From Glutamicibacter protophormiae (GTDB taxonomy: Bacteria; Actinomycetota; Actinomycetes; Actinomycetales; Micrococcaceae), in contig NZ_BMPH01000006.1 of the NCBI RefSeq assembly GCF_014647495.1, positions 152,654 through 216,653 on the forward strand: a DNA stretch of 64,000 bases. Direction: 5' to 3'. The notes beneath the pieces were generated by a model. It was not told the DNA's origin. It did no database searches and was given only the letters and a program-made list of their open reading frames with translations. Each line of letters opens with the position of its first letter. Positions within the stretch are counted from its first letter, which is position 1. Position numbers and translations under genes: made by a program. Positions 9,116-18,291 of this stretch are shown one piece after another.

Positions 9116-10483
9116 CTAGGCAACCTTTTCTTCGTAGGTGGAACGAATCTTCTCCGCTTCGGCGCGCAGTTTCTCCGCCACCGGCTTGACCAGCTCTTCC
9201 GGCGACACGTTCGAGGTGTAGTTCTTCTGGACCATCTGCTTGAGCTCCGAAATGGCGGAGGTGACGTAGCGGCGTACGTCGTCGGGGCCCGAGGCAATCT
9301 GGAGCTGGTCCACTGCGACCCGGTAGTTCGGGTTCTTGCCCATCAGGTCGGTGACGAGCTTGGAGCTGGTTGCCCCCTTGGTGACCGGCAGGTATCCGGT
9401 TCCGACGGTCCACTGGGCGGAGATTTCATCGCTGGCCAGAAACCGCAGCACCTCGACGGCGTCGGCCTTGCGTTCATCACTGATCTGGCGCATGACAGAG
9501 AGGCCGCCACCACCGGTCGGCGTTCCAGCACCTGCCGGACCCTTCGGCATGAACCCTGTGCCCACATCAAACTTGGCGGCTTTGGTGACGCTGGTGAGCC
9601 CGCCGGTGGACTGGGTCACGGTGGCGCATTGGCCATTGCTGAAGTCGTTGACGAAGCTCTGCGCCAGGTACATGCTCTTGTCCTCGTGGACCAGCTGGCG
9701 TTCGAAGTCCACCGCCGCCATCGACTCGGCGCTGTCCAGGGTCACGTCCAGCCCCTTGGATATCGATCCCCCGAAGGCCCAGAGCAGGCCGCTGAAGTAC
9801 CAGTCATCGGTGCCGGTCAGCGCGCGCATCTTCATCGTGTTGCCCTTGAACTTCACCCCCGTGATTTCCTTGCCCCAGCTGCGGAATTCATCCCAGGTAT
9901 CCGGGGCGCGATCAGGCAGGCCCACGCTGGCGAAAAGGTCGCGGTTGTAGTAGAACAGCGGGGTCGACCGCGCGAACGGAACCCAATAGGATTCTTCGCG
10001 CACGGTGCCTTCCTTGTAGAAATTCTCCGTGTAGACCGCCGGACCAAAGCCCGAATCGTGGTATTTGTTCAGCGGCTCCAAGGCATCGGAGAGGAAGTAG
10101 CGGTTCCAGTGGATGTCCGAAAGCACGGCAAGATCCGGGATTTGCTTGGCCCTCAGGCCTGCAGTGAGCTTTTCGCCGACACCGTCATAGCCATCGAATT
10201 GCTGGACTTCTGCGTAGATCGCCGTCTGCGATTCGTTGAATTTCTTGATCAGGTCGGCGAACATCTTTCCGTTGTCGCCTCCCCACGAGCTCCAGATCAC
10301 GACATTGCGTCGTCCCGAGAAACCTGCGGGAACCTTGGTCGCAGGCTGCGAGAATGCTCCCGCTGACGAGTTGCCGCAGGCGGCCAGCGCAGGAATCGCC
10401 AAGGCGGTGAGCCCGAGTGCGCCCAGGAAGCTTCGGCGCGACGAGGATTTGTTCAGGGTGCTGGCAAGAGGGTTGTTCTGCAT
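9116..10483 (-). CDS. ABC transporter substrate-binding lipoprotein (UgpB-like)
   Basis: A 455-residue extracellular solute-binding protein, family 1. The N-terminus has a twin-arginine signal (SRRSFLGALG, residues 15-24) ending in a lipobox LAAC, so it is probably exported folded by Tat and lipid-anchored. Typical cluster-D segments follow (VIWSSWGGDNG, VPFARSTPLFYYN, GGGLSVMR). Operon context with a glycerophosphodiesterase and two permeases supports glycerol 3-phosphate or glycerophosphodiester as ligand; other sugars cannot be excluded. No ATPase gene is present, so an MsmK/UgpC-type ATPase must come from elsewhere. Confidence 0.9.
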   Translation of the reverse strand: MQNNPLASTLNKSSSRRSFLGALGLTALAIPALAACGNSSAGAFSQPATKVPAGFSGRRNVVIWSSWGGDNGKMFADLIKKFNESQTAIYAEVQQFDGYDGVGEKLTAGLRAKQIPDLAVLSDIHWNRYFLSDALEPLNKYHDSGFGPAVYTENFYKEGTVREESYWVPFARSTPLFYYNRDLFASVGLPDRAPDTWDEFRSWGKEITGVKFKGNTMKMRALTGTDDWYFSGLLWAFGGSISKGLDVTLDSAESMAAVDFERQLVHEDKSMYLAQSFVNDFSNGQCATVTQSTGGLTSVTKAAKFDVGTGFMPKGPAGAGTPTGGGGLSVMRQISDERKADAVEVLRFLASDEISAQWTVGTGYLPVTKGATSSKLVTDLMGKNPNYRVAVDQLQIASGPDDVRRYVTSAISELKQMVQKNYTSNVSPEELVKPVAEKLRAEAEKIRSTYEEKVA

Positions 10484-10543
10484 GGAAATGTCCTTTTGGA
10501 TTGCGATGGGAGGTGGAAGGAATTCGTTCGGGTCATAAACCGG

Positions 10544-11437
10544 TTAGCGGCGAACCGCGGCACCGGCCATGCCGTTGATGATGTACTTCTGGGCGAAGAG
10601 GAAAAGCAGCAGCATGGGCAGCACGATCATGAGCGTGGCGGCCATGATCATGCCCCAGTCATCCAGGCCCTCGGTTTGCTTGAGGAACATCAGGCCGATT
10701 GGCATAGTGCGCATGTCCAGGGTGTTGGTCACCAGCAGCGGCCAGATGAAGTCGTTCCATTCGTCGATGACCGCGATCAGTGCCACGGTGATCACGGCCG
10801 GCTTGGACATCGGCAGCACAAATGACCACAGCTTGCGCAGGTGGCCGGCCCCGTCGAGCTCGGCTGCCTCCAGCACCTCTTTAGGCAGCCCCATGAAGTG
10901 CTGGCGCAGCAGGAAGGTCCCGAAAGCCGAGCCGAGGCCTGGGAGGATAATGCCCGCGTACGTGTTGATCAGGCCCAGATTGCTGATGGTCGAGTAGTTC
11001 AGCAGCAAGGTGACATGCCCGGGGACCATGAGCGCCCCGAGCACAGCCAGGAACAACCATTTCTTGCCGGGAAACGGCAGGAAGGCGAATGCATAGGCTG
11101 TCAATGCGGCAAGTGCCACCTTGACGGTAGCCCCGATGGTGGTGACGAGCAGCGAATTCATGAAGAATTGCTCGAAGGGAGCCGCCGCCAAAGCCGCCGA
11201 GAAGTTCTCGGTGGTTGGCTCGCTGGGCCAAGGGGTGAATGGCCACTGGTAGATCTCGTCGTTGGGCTTGAATGCCGCCAAAACCATCCAGTAGGCGGGA
11301 ATCAGGAACACCAGCGCAACCAGCCCGAGCAACAGGTAGCTGGTGATCTTGGTCGGCCGGAACCTGGCGGTAGGGCGCGGTGCAGGGCTTGGCACCGGGG
11401 CGGCTGTGCCGTGGCTGCGGGAAGCAAGGGTGCTCAT
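10544..11437 (-). CDS. ABC transporter permease (UgpE/MalG-like)
   Basis: A 297-residue inner-membrane permease with six expected transmembrane segments. The cytoplasmic EAA loop reads EVLEAAELDGAGHLRKLW near residue 195, the contact site for the ATPase. It belongs to the carbohydrate importer CUT1 class. Its start overlaps the stop of the partner permease by 4 nt (ATGA), and the solute-binding-protein gene starts 60 nt after its own stop. Together with the binding protein it should import glycerol 3-phosphate-like substrates. Confidence 0.92.
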   Translation of the reverse strand: MSTLASRSHGTAAPVPSPAPRPTARFRPTKITSYLLLGLVALVFLIPAYWMVLAAFKPNDEIYQWPFTPWPSEPTTENFSAALAAAPFEQFFMNSLLVTTIGATVKVALAALTAYAFAFLPFPGKKWLFLAVLGALMVPGHVTLLLNYSTISNLGLINTYAGIILPGLGSAFGTFLLRQHFMGLPKEVLEAAELDGAGHLRKLWSFVLPMSKPAVITVALIAVIDEWNDFIWPLLVTNTLDMRTMPIGLMFLKQTEGLDDWGMIMAATLMIVLPMLLLFLFAQKYIINGMAGAAVRR

Positions 11438-12411
11438 GAGTAGTGCACCTTTCGTTCAGCGAATCGCATCTGCACCGCGGTAACCAGGAGCAGGATCACG
11501 AACATGAATACCGAGGAAGCCGCGGCGGACCCGATATTGAATTCCTGGAATCCCTGCTCGTAGATGTACCAGCTCAGAGTCGTGGTGGAACCGGCCGGGC
11601 CGCCGCTGGTCATCATCGCGATCAGGTCGAACGCCTGGAAAGCTCCGATGATTTGCGTAACGCACAGGAAAAAAGTTGTCGGTGTCAGCAGCGGCCAGAC
11701 GATCTTTGTAAACGTCTTCCAGCGACCCGCCCCATCCAATTGCGCCGCTTCAATGACATCGCGGGGAATCGATTGGAGTGCTGCAAGATAGACGATGGCG
11801 ACGAAGCCCGCGCCTTTCCACACGGCCACGATGATCAGTGCTCCCAACGCCATGTCCGGATCGGTCGTCCAATGCGGAGAGTCCATGCCGATGGAGTTGA
11901 ACAGCAATCGCGACAGGCCGTAATTGGGATCGAAGATGAACAACCAGACCGCAGCCACGGCCGCACCGGAAATGACGTGCGGGGTAAAGGCCAACGTTGA
12001 TACGGCTTTGCCGCCTCGGGCTCCCCCGTTGAACAGCAATGCCATGCCCAGCCCGAAGATGAGGCTGGAACCGACCACGGCCACCACCCAAATCAGGGTT
12101 CGGCGCATGACGTCAATGAAACCTGGATCGCTGAAAAGCGCGGTGTAGTTGTCCAAGCCGATGAAATTCGGCATTGGGGAGATCATGTCCCAGTCGGTCA
12201 GGCTCAGGGCAAAATTTCCCAGAATGGGCCAGTAGGCGAATACCCCGATCAAAAGCAGGTTGGGGAAGGCGAAGAGCGCAAACAATACATACTGCCGGCG
12301 GTTGCCGGATTTCGTCTGAGCGGACTCTGGAGCCGGCCCAGGGACCGTTGGGCGGATAGCCGCGGTCGCGCCAGTGGGTGGCGCTGTTCTTTCGGTTTCG
12401 AGAACCGTCAT
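11434..12411 (-). CDS. ABC transporter permease (UgpA/MalF-like)
   Basis: A 325-residue permease and the first gene of the importer operon. It has an extended Pro/Thr-rich N-terminus, then six transmembrane segments beginning at YVLFALFAFPNLLLIGVF. The EAA loop is VIEAAQLDGAGRWKTFTKIV. The start MTVLETERT at 12411 was chosen over in-frame ATGs at 12417 and 12426 because GAGAGG lies 7 nt upstream of it. It is divergent from the DeoR-type regulator, which probably controls it through the repeated TTTCAC sites. Confidence 0.92.
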   Translation of the reverse strand: MTVLETERTAPPTGATAAIRPTVPGPAPESAQTKSGNRRQYVLFALFAFPNLLLIGVFAYWPILGNFALSLTDWDMISPMPNFIGLDNYTALFSDPGFIDVMRRTLIWVVAVVGSSLIFGLGMALLFNGGARGGKAVSTLAFTPHVISGAAVAAVWLFIFDPNYGLSRLLFNSIGMDSPHWTTDPDMALGALIIVAVWKGAGFVAIVYLAALQSIPRDVIEAAQLDGAGRWKTFTKIVWPLLTPTTFFLCVTQIIGAFQAFDLIAMMTSGGPAGSTTTLSWYIYEQGFQEFNIGSAAASSVFMFVILLLVTAVQMRFAERKVHYS

Positions 12412-12427
12412 TCTCATGCCTCTCAAA

Positions 12428-12476
12428 TTTCACATGACTTCTTGAGATTTCACGTACTCGAGAACGATAGTTTCAC
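12428..12476. promoter_or_regulatory. Three direct TTTCAC repeats upstream of the importer operon
   Basis: TTTCAC occurs at 12428, 12448 and 12471, spaced 20 and 23 bp (about two helical turns), with a variant TCTCACATTTC at about 12518. The 313-nt gap lies between the divergent importer operon and the deoR gene. DeoR-family repressors often bind several spaced short repeats, so this is a candidate operator array. The rest of the gap is AT-rich and would hold both promoters; I see no other feature. Confidence 0.4.
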
Positions 12477-12724
12477 CAGCTTCAAACCCGGTCAACTTGA
12501 TTGACGCCTGCTTGAAATCTCACATTTCGCTTTTCTCATTCCTCTGGAATTCGCGTATTCACAAGGTTCTTCGGCGGTCCTCACCACGCTTCGCCAGCAG
12601 AATCCACCGGCACGACAAATGGGCGACAGGGAAACTTCAAGTGAAGTTCACCAAGGGTTCATAACTGCTTTTAAGTTAAATCACTAGATGAGGTAAGTTG
12701 TTATAAATCCCTGAAAGGCGGACC

Positions 12725-13528
12725 ATGAGCACACCAAAAACCAGCACTCGCCCCCAGCGGCTTGAAGAGATTCTGCAGCTGCTTCTTGACGACGAAAAGA
12801 GCTCGGCCCAATCCCTGGCGGCGCGCTTTGACGTCTCCGTGATGACCATCCATCGAGACCTGGACGAGCTGCAGCGGCGGGGAATGGTGCGCAAGTTCCA
12901 CGGAGGCGTTTCTGTGGCGCGCACCGGAAATCATGAGATTGCCGCCTCGCTGCGACGGAATATTGCCACGGAGAACAAGCAGCGGCTCGCCGAGTGCGCC
13001 GCGGGACTACTGCATCCGGGGCAGTCGCTCTTTCTTGATGACTCAACCACCGTGGCATTCATGGCCCAGGCCGTCGCCGGGATCGAGGGGCTGGGCATCT
13101 CGACGAATTACCTGCCCTTGATCAATACCCTGGCAGAATCCGGCGCAGCGGAGGTTCGTGCTATCGGCGGCGCCTACAACCACAGCCACGAGTCGTTTCT
13201 CGGGTTGGCCGCCGTGCGGGCGGTGGAAGAATTACGCGTTGATGTCGCGTTCGTTTCCACGAGCACCGCCGACGCCGACGGCTTCTACCACCAGGAGGAA
13301 GCGATCGTCGAATTGAAGATGGCGATGCTGCGCTCCGCCCGGCGCAGGGTGCTGCTGATGGATTCGAGCAAGCTCGGGCAAAGCTCCATGCACCGGCTTG
13401 GCGGATGGGAGCACGTCGACGATCTGATCACCGACATGCAGGCGCCGGGCGATTTCCTCGGCCAGTTGAAGGCGCTGGGGGTACGGGTGCATGTGGCTCC
13501 GAACGCGCCGGAAGGAGCTGCCCGATGA
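12725..13528 (+). CDS. DeoR/GlpR family transcriptional regulator
   Basis: A 267-residue repressor. The N-terminal winged helix-turn-helix has the DeoR signature SLAARFDVSVMTIHRDLDEL (about residues 35-54) followed by GMVRKFHGGV. The C-terminal DeoRC sensor domain has FLDDSTTVAFMAQAV and the typical VLLMDSSKLGQSS near residue 210; this domain usually senses a phosphorylated sugar. It sits divergent from the glycerol-phosphate-type importer and is therefore its likely regulator. The next gene, a HAD phosphatase, overlaps its stop by 4 nt. Confidence 0.93.
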   Translation: MSTPKTSTRPQRLEEILQLLLDDEKSSAQSLAARFDVSVMTIHRDLDELQRRGMVRKFHGGVSVARTGNHEIAASLRRNIATENKQRLAECAAGLLHPGQSLFLDDSTTVAFMAQAVAGIEGLGISTNYLPLINTLAESGAAEVRAIGGAYNHSHESFLGLAAVRAVEELRVDVAFVSTSTADADGFYHQEEAIVELKMAMLRSARRRVLLMDSSKLGQSSMHRLGGWEHVDDLITDMQAPGDFLGQLKALGVRVHVAPNAPEGAAR

Positions 13529-14217
13529 AGCAGAAGCTTCCCAGCGCGGTGCTGTGGGACATGGACGGCACGCTGGTCGACACCGAACCGTACTGGTTCC
13601 TGGCGCAACGCGAACTGTTGGGCCGATACTCGATCAAGTGGACCCAGGAACAGGCGCATGCCCTGGTGGGCAGCGCGCTGCCGGACTCGGCGGCCTTCTT
13701 CCGGGAGCTCGGGGTGCCGCTGCCGGCGGACGAGCTGATCGGAACCCTGATCGGCGAGGTGGCGGCCCGCACCCGCGCCGATATCCCCTGGCGGCCCGGT
13801 GCCAGGCAGCTATTGCAGGAGCTGAACTCCTTGGGTGTTCCCTGCGCCTTGGTCACGATGAGCCGCGGGCCGCTGGCCCAGGTGCTGCTCGATGCGCTGC
13901 CGCCGCAGACTTTCGACGTGGTGGTGACCGGTGAAATGGTGCGCCGCGGGAAACCCGATCCGGAGCCATACCTGCTGGCCGTGCAGCGGCTGCGCCGGAT
14001 GCACGGCATGCCGCCCGAGGCGGCCCGGGCCATGGTTGCCGTCGAGGATTCGCGGCCCGGGGTGCGCTCGGCCCTCGCGGCCGGCCTGTGCACCGTGGGG
14101 GTGCCCAACATGGTGCCGCTGGAAGCCAGCGCGGGGCTGGCGCGGTGGGACAGCCTGGCCGGCCGGTCGGCCGCCCAGCTCGGTGAACTGGTGGGTCGGC
14201 CGGTCCTGGCCGGTTAG
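13525..14217 (+). CDS. HAD family phosphatase
   Basis: A 230-residue haloacid-dehalogenase-type phosphatase. Motif I is LWDMDGTLVDTE (nucleophile Asp, residues 10-21), motif II is ALVTMSRGPLA, motif III is around GKPDPEPYLLA, and motif IV is VAVEDSRPGVRSA. A helical cap sits between I and II, as in class IA enzymes acting on small sugar or polyol phosphates. Coupled to the deoR gene by an ATGA overlap, it may dephosphorylate an intermediate of the same pathway. Its stop overlaps the stop of the convergent permease gene (TTAG). Confidence 0.9.
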   Translation: MKQKLPSAVLWDMDGTLVDTEPYWFLAQRELLGRYSIKWTQEQAHALVGSALPDSAAFFRELGVPLPADELIGTLIGEVAARTRADIPWRPGARQLLQELNSLGVPCALVTMSRGPLAQVLLDALPPQTFDVVVTGEMVRRGKPDPEPYLLAVQRLRRMHGMPPEAARAMVAVEDSRPGVRSALAAGLCTVGVPNMVPLEASAGLARWDSLAGRSAAQLGELVGRPVLAG

Positions 14218-15875
14218 TTCGCCAGCACGTCGCGGCGGTTGAACCGGCCCATGCCGGCGGCGCCGAGCACCAGCGAAATCAGCAGCAGCACCGCCAGCGG
14301 CGCCCAGCTGAAGTCTTCGGCTGGCATCCTCGGGATCGCCCCGAACGGGGTGGCGCGGATGACGTCTTCCGAGAGCGAGAACAATCCGCCGAACATCGCG
14401 GCCATCACCGAAATGCCGTAGGCAGCCCAGGCGATCGCGGTGGTGAAGCGCGGCACGTAGCCGAAGGCCAGCAGCTGCAGACCCAGCAGGGACAGCACCG
14501 CCGGCCAGAAGGCCAGGCAGGCGCCCGCCAGCAGCGCCGGCGCGGCCGATCCCTGGGAGGCCGCCCCGGTGAGGTAGCCGCCGAGCAGCAGGATCACCCC
14601 CGAGCCGAGGACCGCGATCAGCAGGTGCGCCCCGAGCCAGGTGCCGCGGGCCAGCGAGCCTGCCAGCTGCTGCTCCAGCCGGCCGCTTTCCTCCTCGCTG
14701 CGCGCCGCGCCCAGGCACTGGATCGCGAAGGCGCCGGCCAGCAGCGCGTTGAACAGCACGAAGATGCCCAGTACCCCGTCGAGCATGCTGTGCCCGGTGC
14801 CCACGAAGTTGCGGGCGAAGGGGTTCTCCGGATCCAGCAGCGAGCTCATGGCCTGCGCGACGGACCCGAAGAACAGTCCCGAGACGGCGGCGCCGAGAAA
14901 CCAGCCGATCAGCGAGGAGCGCTGCAGGCGCAGCGCCAGTCCCAGCGCGGTGGTGGTGAAGCTTCCGGCCGCGGCCGGGCCCCGCCGTTCGGGCAGCAGC
15001 CCGGCCCTCAGATCGCGGGTGCTTTCCAGGCGCAGCGCGAGCAGGCAGCCGGCCAGCCCCAGGCTCGCCAGCGCCAGCAACGGCCACCAGTTGTCCTCGC
15101 CGAAGGCGCGCATATTCTGCGCCCAGCCGATGGGCGAGAACCAGCTGGCCGCGCTGGGGTTGACGCCCTCGGCCTGCAGGTCGGCGGCGGCGCGGATGAA
15201 GTAGAACAGCCCGATCAGCGCCACGCCCAGCGAGTTCGCCCCGCGGCTGGTGGAGGCCAGCTGGCCGCAAATCGCGGCCAGGCCGATGAAGGCCAAGCCG
15301 GTGCCGGCGATAGAGGCGCCCATGACCCAGCTGCCCGTCGCGGGCAGCTCCACCGACAGGCACAGCAGGCTGATCAGCAGGCCGGTGGCCAGGCACAGCG
15401 CTGCGGACACCAGGTAGTTGGCGCTCGGGTAGGCGTGGCGCCCCAGCGCGGTGGAGCGCAGCAGTTCGGTGCGCCCGGCTTCCTCGTCGGCCCGGCCATT
15501 GCGGGTGACCAGGAAAACCACGGCGAAGGCCAGGGCCACGGCCAACGTCATCCAGATCTTGATGACCAGGATACCGCCCAGCGAACCGGCCGCGTAGGGC
15601 AGGCCGGTCATGGCGGCCACCGCCGGGGTGTTGGCGACCTGCGCGTAGGCGTCGCGCGCGGCCTGCGTGGGGAATGCCTGCTGCTGCGAGTCGTAGACCA
15701 CCGGGATCATCGAGGCCAGCACGAGGGCCCAGATGGCCAGGCGAAGCCAGTTGCGGCGCAGGATGAACAGCGCCGCGGTGCCGACCCCGGTCAGGGTGCC
15801 GGTGCCGCGTGCCGCGGCGGCATGGCGCTGGGCGTGCTCGGCCGGTGTGCGGCGGCGGGCGGTGCCGGTGCTCAT
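14214..15875 (-). CDS. ABC exporter permease (polyketide-antibiotic exporter type)
   Basis: A 553-residue membrane protein with about 12 hydrophobic segments, matching the actinobacterial exporters of polyketide antibiotics (COG3559). After a basic N-terminus the first segment is LRLAIWALVLASMIPVVY, and the EEAGRTELLRSTALGR loop after the third segment is typical. It should form a drug or self-resistance exporter with the ATPase encoded just upstream, whose stop it overlaps. A GTG at 15878 is an equally placed alternative start, with GGAGGT upstream of both. Confidence 0.88.
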   Translation of the reverse strand: MSTGTARRRTPAEHAQRHAAAARGTGTLTGVGTAALFILRRNWLRLAIWALVLASMIPVVYDSQQQAFPTQAARDAYAQVANTPAVAAMTGLPYAAGSLGGILVIKIWMTLAVALAFAVVFLVTRNGRADEEAGRTELLRSTALGRHAYPSANYLVSAALCLATGLLISLLCLSVELPATGSWVMGASIAGTGLAFIGLAAICGQLASTSRGANSLGVALIGLFYFIRAAADLQAEGVNPSAASWFSPIGWAQNMRAFGEDNWWPLLALASLGLAGCLLALRLESTRDLRAGLLPERRGPAAAGSFTTTALGLALRLQRSSLIGWFLGAAVSGLFFGSVAQAMSSLLDPENPFARNFVGTGHSMLDGVLGIFVLFNALLAGAFAIQCLGAARSEEESGRLEQQLAGSLARGTWLGAHLLIAVLGSGVILLLGGYLTGAASQGSAAPALLAGACLAFWPAVLSLLGLQLLAFGYVPRFTTAIAWAAYGISVMAAMFGGLFSLSEDVIRATPFGAIPRMPAEDFSWAPLAVLLLISLVLGAAGMGRFNRRDVLAN

Positions 15876-16804
15876 CACCGCTCACCTCCGCGGGCCGACA
15901 CCGGCAGGGCCGGGTCCTCGGAGTAGTGGCGCAGGAACAGGTCTTCCAGCGACGGTGGGGCGCTGACGAGGTTGCGCGGGGAATGGGCGGCCAGCGCGGC
16001 CAGCACCCCCGGCAGCAGGTCCGGGTCCACGCTGAAGCTCGCGGTGGCTCCCGACAGCTGCAGCTCCTCGATGCCCGGCACCCCGGCCAGCTCTGCCGGG
16101 TTGCCGGCGACCTCCACGGTGACCTGGGTGCGCTGCAGGTGGCGCAGCTCGGCCAGGCGGCCGGATTCCACGGTCCGCCCGTCGCGGATGATCGTGACGG
16201 TCTCGCAGAGCTTTTCCACCTCGGCGAAGATGTGGCTGGAAAGCAGCACGCTGCGCCCCTGCGCGGCGGCCTCGCGAATGCAGGAGGTGAAGACCTGCTC
16301 CATCAGCGGGTCCAGGCCAGAGGTCGGTTCGTCGAGCAGCAGCAGCTCGGCCCGGGACGACAGGGCGGCGACCAGGGCGACCTTCTGCCGGTTGCCCTTG
16401 GAATAGCTGCGGGCCTTCTTGGTGGGGTCGAGGTCGAAGAGGTCGAGCAGCTCGGCGCGGCGGCGCTCATCCACCTCGCCGTGCAGCTTGGACAGGATGC
16501 TGATCGCCTGGCCGCCGGTCAGGTTCGGCCAGAGGTTCACCTCGCCCGGGACGTAGGCCACGCGGCGGTGCAGCGCGACAGCATCCTGCCAGGGGTCGGC
16601 GCCGAGCATCCGCGCGGTTCCCCCGTCGGCCTTGAGCAGGCCGAGCAGGATGCGGATGGTGGTGGATTTTCCCGAACCGTTCGGCCCCAGGAACCCGGCG
16701 ACCTGGCCGGTCTCGACCCTCAGGTCCAAGCCGGACAGGGCGGCGGTGCGCCCGAAGTTCTTTGCCAGTCCGCTTACTTCAATGGCCGGGGCATTGCTGG
16801 CCAT
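15875..16804 (-). CDS. ABC exporter ATP-binding protein
   Basis: A 309-residue ATPase of the DrrA/ABC-2 class: Walker [10 protein letters not shown] near residue 39, signature [15 protein letters not shown], Walker [16 protein letters not shown], and the H-loop [11 protein letters not shown]. The signature has SKGN in place of LSGG, common in this subfamily. The start [13 protein letters not shown] at 16804 fits the family length; an in-frame extension to 16945 only covers the tetR gene. It starts 10 nt after the tetR stop and overlaps the permease start, giving a tetR-ATPase-permease operon. Confidence 0.93.
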   Translation of the reverse strand: MASNAPAIEVSGLAKNFGRTAALSGLDLRVETGQVAGFLGPNGSGKSTTIRILLGLLKADGGTARMLGADPWQDAVALHRRVAYVPGEVNLWPNLTGGQAISILSKLHGEVDERRRAELLDLFDLDPTKKARSYSKGNRQKVALVAALSSRAELLLLDEPTSGLDPLMEQVFTSCIREAAAQGRSVLLSSHIFAEVEKLCETVTIIRDGRTVESGRLAELRHLQRTQVTVEVAGNPAELAGVPGIEELQLSGATASFSVDPDLLPGVLAALAAHSPRNLVSAPPSLEDLFLRHYSEDPALPVSARGGER

Positions 16805-16814
16805 GGCCTGCTCC

Positions 16815-17486
16815 TTACCGGGATACGGTGTCTCCCGCGGGTCCCGCGGGCGGGATGCCTGCTGCGCCGGAGGCCAGGTACTCGTTGAGGTAGCCAGGGT
16901 CGGCGAACAGGCCTTCGGTGAAAAGTTCCAGGGTGGGCAGGGCAACGTGCGCGTAGTAGTCCTGCATCACGGTGGTGAAGTCTTCCGGATCCTGCGGCGG
17001 GTTCAGCGCGAAGTAGAGCACCAGCGCACCCAGTGACTGCAGGATCAGGAAGCGCGCCCGGGCCGGTTCATCGCGGCTCGGGACGATCAGGCCGCGGGAC
17101 ACGGCCTGGTCCAGCAGGACCAACGCCTCCTCGATCAGCTGTTCGGTGAATTGCCGGCCGGCCGGGGATCCTTCGCGCGCCGAGCGCAGGATGTAGAGCA
17201 GCAGCACCCCGCCCTCGCGCGAGCCGGGCAGCTGGTTGAATACCTGCTTCGGCTCTGCCTGCAGGGATTCTTCCTTCAGCCGGCGGTAGCGTTCAAGCAC
17301 GGTGGCGTCGCACTCCGCGCGCAGCGCTTCCTTGGACCCGAAGTGGTGCCGCACCAGCCCGGCGCTGACCTCGGCCCGGGCGGCGATGGCCCGCAGGGAT
17401 TCGTCGAATCCCTGCGCGGCGAAGGCCTCGATTGCGGCGTCGCGCAACCGGGCCCGGCCGGTCAGATCCTCCTGGGCTGTACTCAC
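16815..17486 (-). CDS. TetR family regulator of the ABC exporter
   Basis: A 223-residue TetR-type repressor from the GTG at 17486. The helix-turn-helix covers [20 protein letters not shown] (about residues 31-50), followed by SKEAL. The C-terminal part is the variable ligand domain. It is the first gene of the exporter operon and should repress it until a toxic compound binds. Upstream in-frame starts (ATG 17516, TTG 17522) exist. The GTG was preferred because a palindrome-like operator and promoter-like sequence occupy 17487-17512, directly in front of it. Confidence 0.85.
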   Translation of the reverse strand: MSTAQEDLTGRARLRDAAIEAFAAQGFDESLRAIAARAEVSAGLVRHHFGSKEALRAECDATVLERYRRLKEESLQAEPKQVFNQLPGSREGGVLLLYILRSAREGSPAGRQFTEQLIEEALVLLDQAVSRGLIVPSRDEPARARFLILQSLGALVLYFALNPPQDPEDFTTVMQDYYAHVALPTLELFTEGLFADPGYLNEYLASGAAGIPPAGPAGDTVSR

Positions 17487-17512
17487 GTATAGGAGACTAC
17501 TCCGGTGTATAG
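17487..17512. promoter_or_regulatory. Possible TetR operator
   Basis: The 26 bases contain GGAG-ACTA-CTCC (17492-17503) with TATA on both flanks, immediately upstream of the GTG start of the tetR gene. This is the usual place for a TetR autoregulatory site. The symmetry is imperfect, so the call rests mainly on position. Confidence 0.35.
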
Positions 17513-17574
17513 CCATTGGCAATGGGTTTTTTTCCCGGCATTGGCGGCCGCCTCCCGGCCCCGCCCGAACGGTG

Positions 17575-18291
17575 TCAGCACCCCGCCGCGGCGTGGGGCT
17601 GCGCGAGCGACATCCCGGCGGCGAGGAGGCGTTGTTCCGCGTCGTGGAGCACCAGTCCGGAGGGCAGCGCCCCGCCCCAGTACCAGTGGTGCGAGGCCGC
17701 CAGTCCCTGCAGGTTCGCCAGGTTGCGCTGGTGCAGCGCCCCGGGCCGTGCGGGGTAGCTTCCCAGCAGCAGGGTGCCGGATGCGAACCCGCGGCGCACC
17801 GTGGCTTCCAGGGTCAGCGCGGTGTGGTTCAGCGTGCCCAGATCCGGGCGGGCCACCACCACCAGCCCGGCGCCGAGCGCCAGCGCCAAATCCGCGATGG
17901 TCTGCCCGGCCGCCGTCAGCCCGACCAGCAGCCCCCCGGCGCCTTCGACGAGCACGGTGTCGCTGGATTCGGCCAGCTCGCGGATGCGTTCCAGATGGTC
18001 GCCCAGCAACGGCAGCTGCGCCACGGCGGCGGGCCCGCCCTCGACCAGCGCCGCGTCCACCGGCGCCATGGGTTCGCGCAGCCGGATGCCCTCGCGGACC
18101 TCCAGGCCCGCCGGGGACCCGAGCCAGGCGGCGATGTTCTGCGCGTCGCCGCGCTCCCCGGGCAGCACCCCGGTCTGGGTGGGTTTGTAGACCGCGACGC
18201 GCCGGCCCGCGGCGAGTTCGCGGGCGGCCAGGGCCGCGGTGGCGACGGTTTTTCCGACGTCGGTGTCGGTTCCGGTGATGGCGTAGATCAT
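17575..18291 (-). CDS. bioD: ATP-dependent dethiobiotin synthetase BioD
   Basis: A 238-residue dethiobiotin synthetase, which closes the ureido ring of 7,8-diaminopelargonate with CO2 and ATP. The P-loop is GTDTDVGKT (residues 7-15); the substrate-contacting YKPTQTG segment and the VEGAGGLLVGL motif are present. It is the last gene of the biotin operon and its start overlaps the stop of the P450 gene by 4 nt. Length is normal. The helix after the P-loop is Ala-rich, in line with the high GC of this operon. Confidence 0.94.
   Translation of the reverse strand: MIYAITGTDTDVGKTVATAALAARELAAGRRVAVYKPTQTGVLPGERGDAQNIAAWLGSPAGLEVREGIRLREPMAPVDAALVEGGPAAVAQLPLLGDHLERIRELAESSDTVLVEGAGGLLVGLTAAGQTIADLALALGAGLVVVARPDLGTLNHTALTLEATVRRGFASGTLLLGSYPARPGALHQRNLANLQGLAASHHWYWGGALPSGLVLHDAEQRLLAAGMSLAQPHAAAGC

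Noticed and set aside
13810..15885. 691-codon frame over the ABC exporter permease
   Set aside because: Arg/Gly/Ala-rich shadow in an alternative frame of the permease gene.
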